Source of the DNA: Acholeplasmatales bacterium
GTDB lineage: Bacteria > Bacillota_I > Bacilli_A > Acholeplasmatales > Anaeroplasmataceae
Direction of reading: 5' to 3'
DNA: 6,494 bases
Assembly (NCBI GenBank): GCA_016282815.1
Contig: JAEELU010000060.1
Coordinates: forward strand, 1 to 6,494
Part shown: positions 5,721 through 6,494 of the stretch, piece by piece
How positions within the stretch are numbered: the stretch's first letter is position 1
How the letters are laid out: each line of letters opens with the position of its first letter
Translations under genes and position numbers: made by a program
The notes under the pieces: model-generated
What the model was told of the DNA's origin: nothing
The model's input: only the letters and a program-made list of their open reading frames with translations
Database searches by the model: none

Positions 5721-6494
5721 ATGAAGACAATTGGAATAATTGGTGGAGGTCAGCTTGGAATGATGCTTACGGAAGCAATTCATTCATTAGGCGGTAAGGC
5801 AATAGTCCTTGATCCAAATCCAAAATGCAGCGCATCGTTTGTTGCTGATGAAATTATTGTAAGTAAATATGACGATCTTAACGGCTTGGTTGAGCTTGGT
5901 AATAAAACAGATGTAATTACCTATGAATTTGAAAATGTTCCAGCTACAGCTCTAAAGCATTTAAGAGATAATTATAATATCATGCAGGGTATTGAGCCTC
6001 TATTCGATTCTCAAAATAGAATTAGAGAAAAGGAAAATGCTAAGGCTCATGGTTTAAATCCTCCTAAATTCAAAAGGATTATGAATATGGAAGATTTAAA
6101 ATCAGGTATTGAAGAAATTGGACTTCCTGCTGTATATAAAACTACAACCCTTGGCTATGATGGTCATGGTCAGGTAGTTATCAAAACTATGGATGACATA
6201 AAGAAGGTTGAGCCTTACCTTGGTGGTGAGGGAATCCTTGAGGAGTTCATCAAATATGATTATGAAACGAGCGCGATTGTAGTTAGAAGTAAGGATGATA
6301 TAATCGTATTCCCAATGGGTATCAATAAGCATAAAAGAGGAATACTTGATTTGTGTATAGTTGATAAGGAGCCAGAGATATTTGAGGAAATAAAGAAAGC
6401 CTCAAAGAAATTTATGGAAAGCTGTAATTATTATGGAATATTAGCAATTGAGTATTTTGTCAAGGGTGACAAATTCTATTTTAATGAAATGGCA
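5721..6494 (+). CDS. purK: N5-carboxyaminoimidazole ribonucleotide synthase, N-terminal part (runs off the window)
   Basis: Encodes the first 258 residues; the family is usually about 370-390 long, so the C-terminal third is missing only because the window ends. PurK is a cytoplasmic ATP-grasp enzyme that makes N5-CAIR from AIR, bicarbonate and ATP in de novo purine synthesis; PurE then rearranges the product. Signatures seen are the nucleotide-fold start IGIIGGGQLGMM (4-15), YEFENVP (68-74), the ATP-grasp glycine loop KTTTLGYDGHGQ (140-151), KHKRGILDL, and the ATP-site end starting YYGILAIEYF and reaching FNEMA at the window edge. ATG 5721 with AAGGAG at 7 nt is a clear start. No purE lies upstream, although purE often precedes purK; it may be downstream or elsewhere. 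Expression probably depends on read-through of the terminator at 5670-5707. Confidence 0.95.
   Translation, partial: MKTIGIIGGGQLGMMLTEAIHSLGGKAIVLDPNPKCSASFVADEIIVSKYDDLNGLVELGNKTDVITYEFENVPATALKHLRDNYNIMQGIEPLFDSQNRIREKENAKAHGLNPPKFKRIMNMEDLKSGIEEIGLPAVYKTTTLGYDGHGQVVIKTMDDIKKVEPYLGGEGILEEFIKYDYETSAIVVRSKDDIIVFPMGINKHKRGILDLCIVDKEPEIFEEIKKASKKFMESCNYYGILAIEYFVKGDKFYFNEMA

Noticed and set aside
6102..6332. Minus-strand open frame of 76 codons
   Set aside because: Antisense to the ATP-grasp core of purK; no independent support.

Overview
The window is AT-rich, densely packed DNA with all genes on the + strand. It looks like a low-GC Bacillota relative (Bacilli/Erysipelotrichia or a Mollicutes-like gut lineage). 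This is inferred from AT-biased codons, strong AAGGAG-type ribosome binding sites, short U-tailed terminators and the protein families present. The standard genetic code fits: Trp is read from TGG, and TGA appears in a run of stop codons after the first gene. The exact lineage cannot be fixed from this window.

Layout: (1) 1-2526 is the C-terminal 841 residues of a cation-type P-type ATPase. It has the end of the P-domain and helices M5-M10, with a very large (about 510-residue) Cys- and Trp-free extracytoplasmic insertion between M9 and M10. (2) 2527-2597 is a short gap with a hairpin terminator, a consensus -10 box and a strong RBS. (3) 2598-4529 is metG, methionyl-tRNA synthetase with a zinc knuckle and a C-terminal tRNA-binding domain. 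(4) 4532-5446, only 2 nt further on, is a YitT-family membrane protein, probably co-transcribed with metG. (5) 5447-5720 is a 274-base regulatory gap: a terminator for metG-yitT, an extended -10 promoter, two 5'-UTR hairpins, a 23-codon leader ORF with a good RBS, and a strong intrinsic terminator whose stem begins inside the leader stop codon. (6) 5721 to the window end is the first 258 codons of purK (ATP-grasp, purine biosynthesis).

The two parts most worth a second look are the ATPase insertion and the purK leader. The leader terminator ends directly against the purK RBS, so purK can hardly be expressed without read-through. With the leader ORF and alternative pairings, this looks like a translation-coupled attenuator. 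No known purine or ZTP riboswitch consensus was recognised there. No mobile elements, CRISPR arrays, rRNA or tRNA genes were seen.
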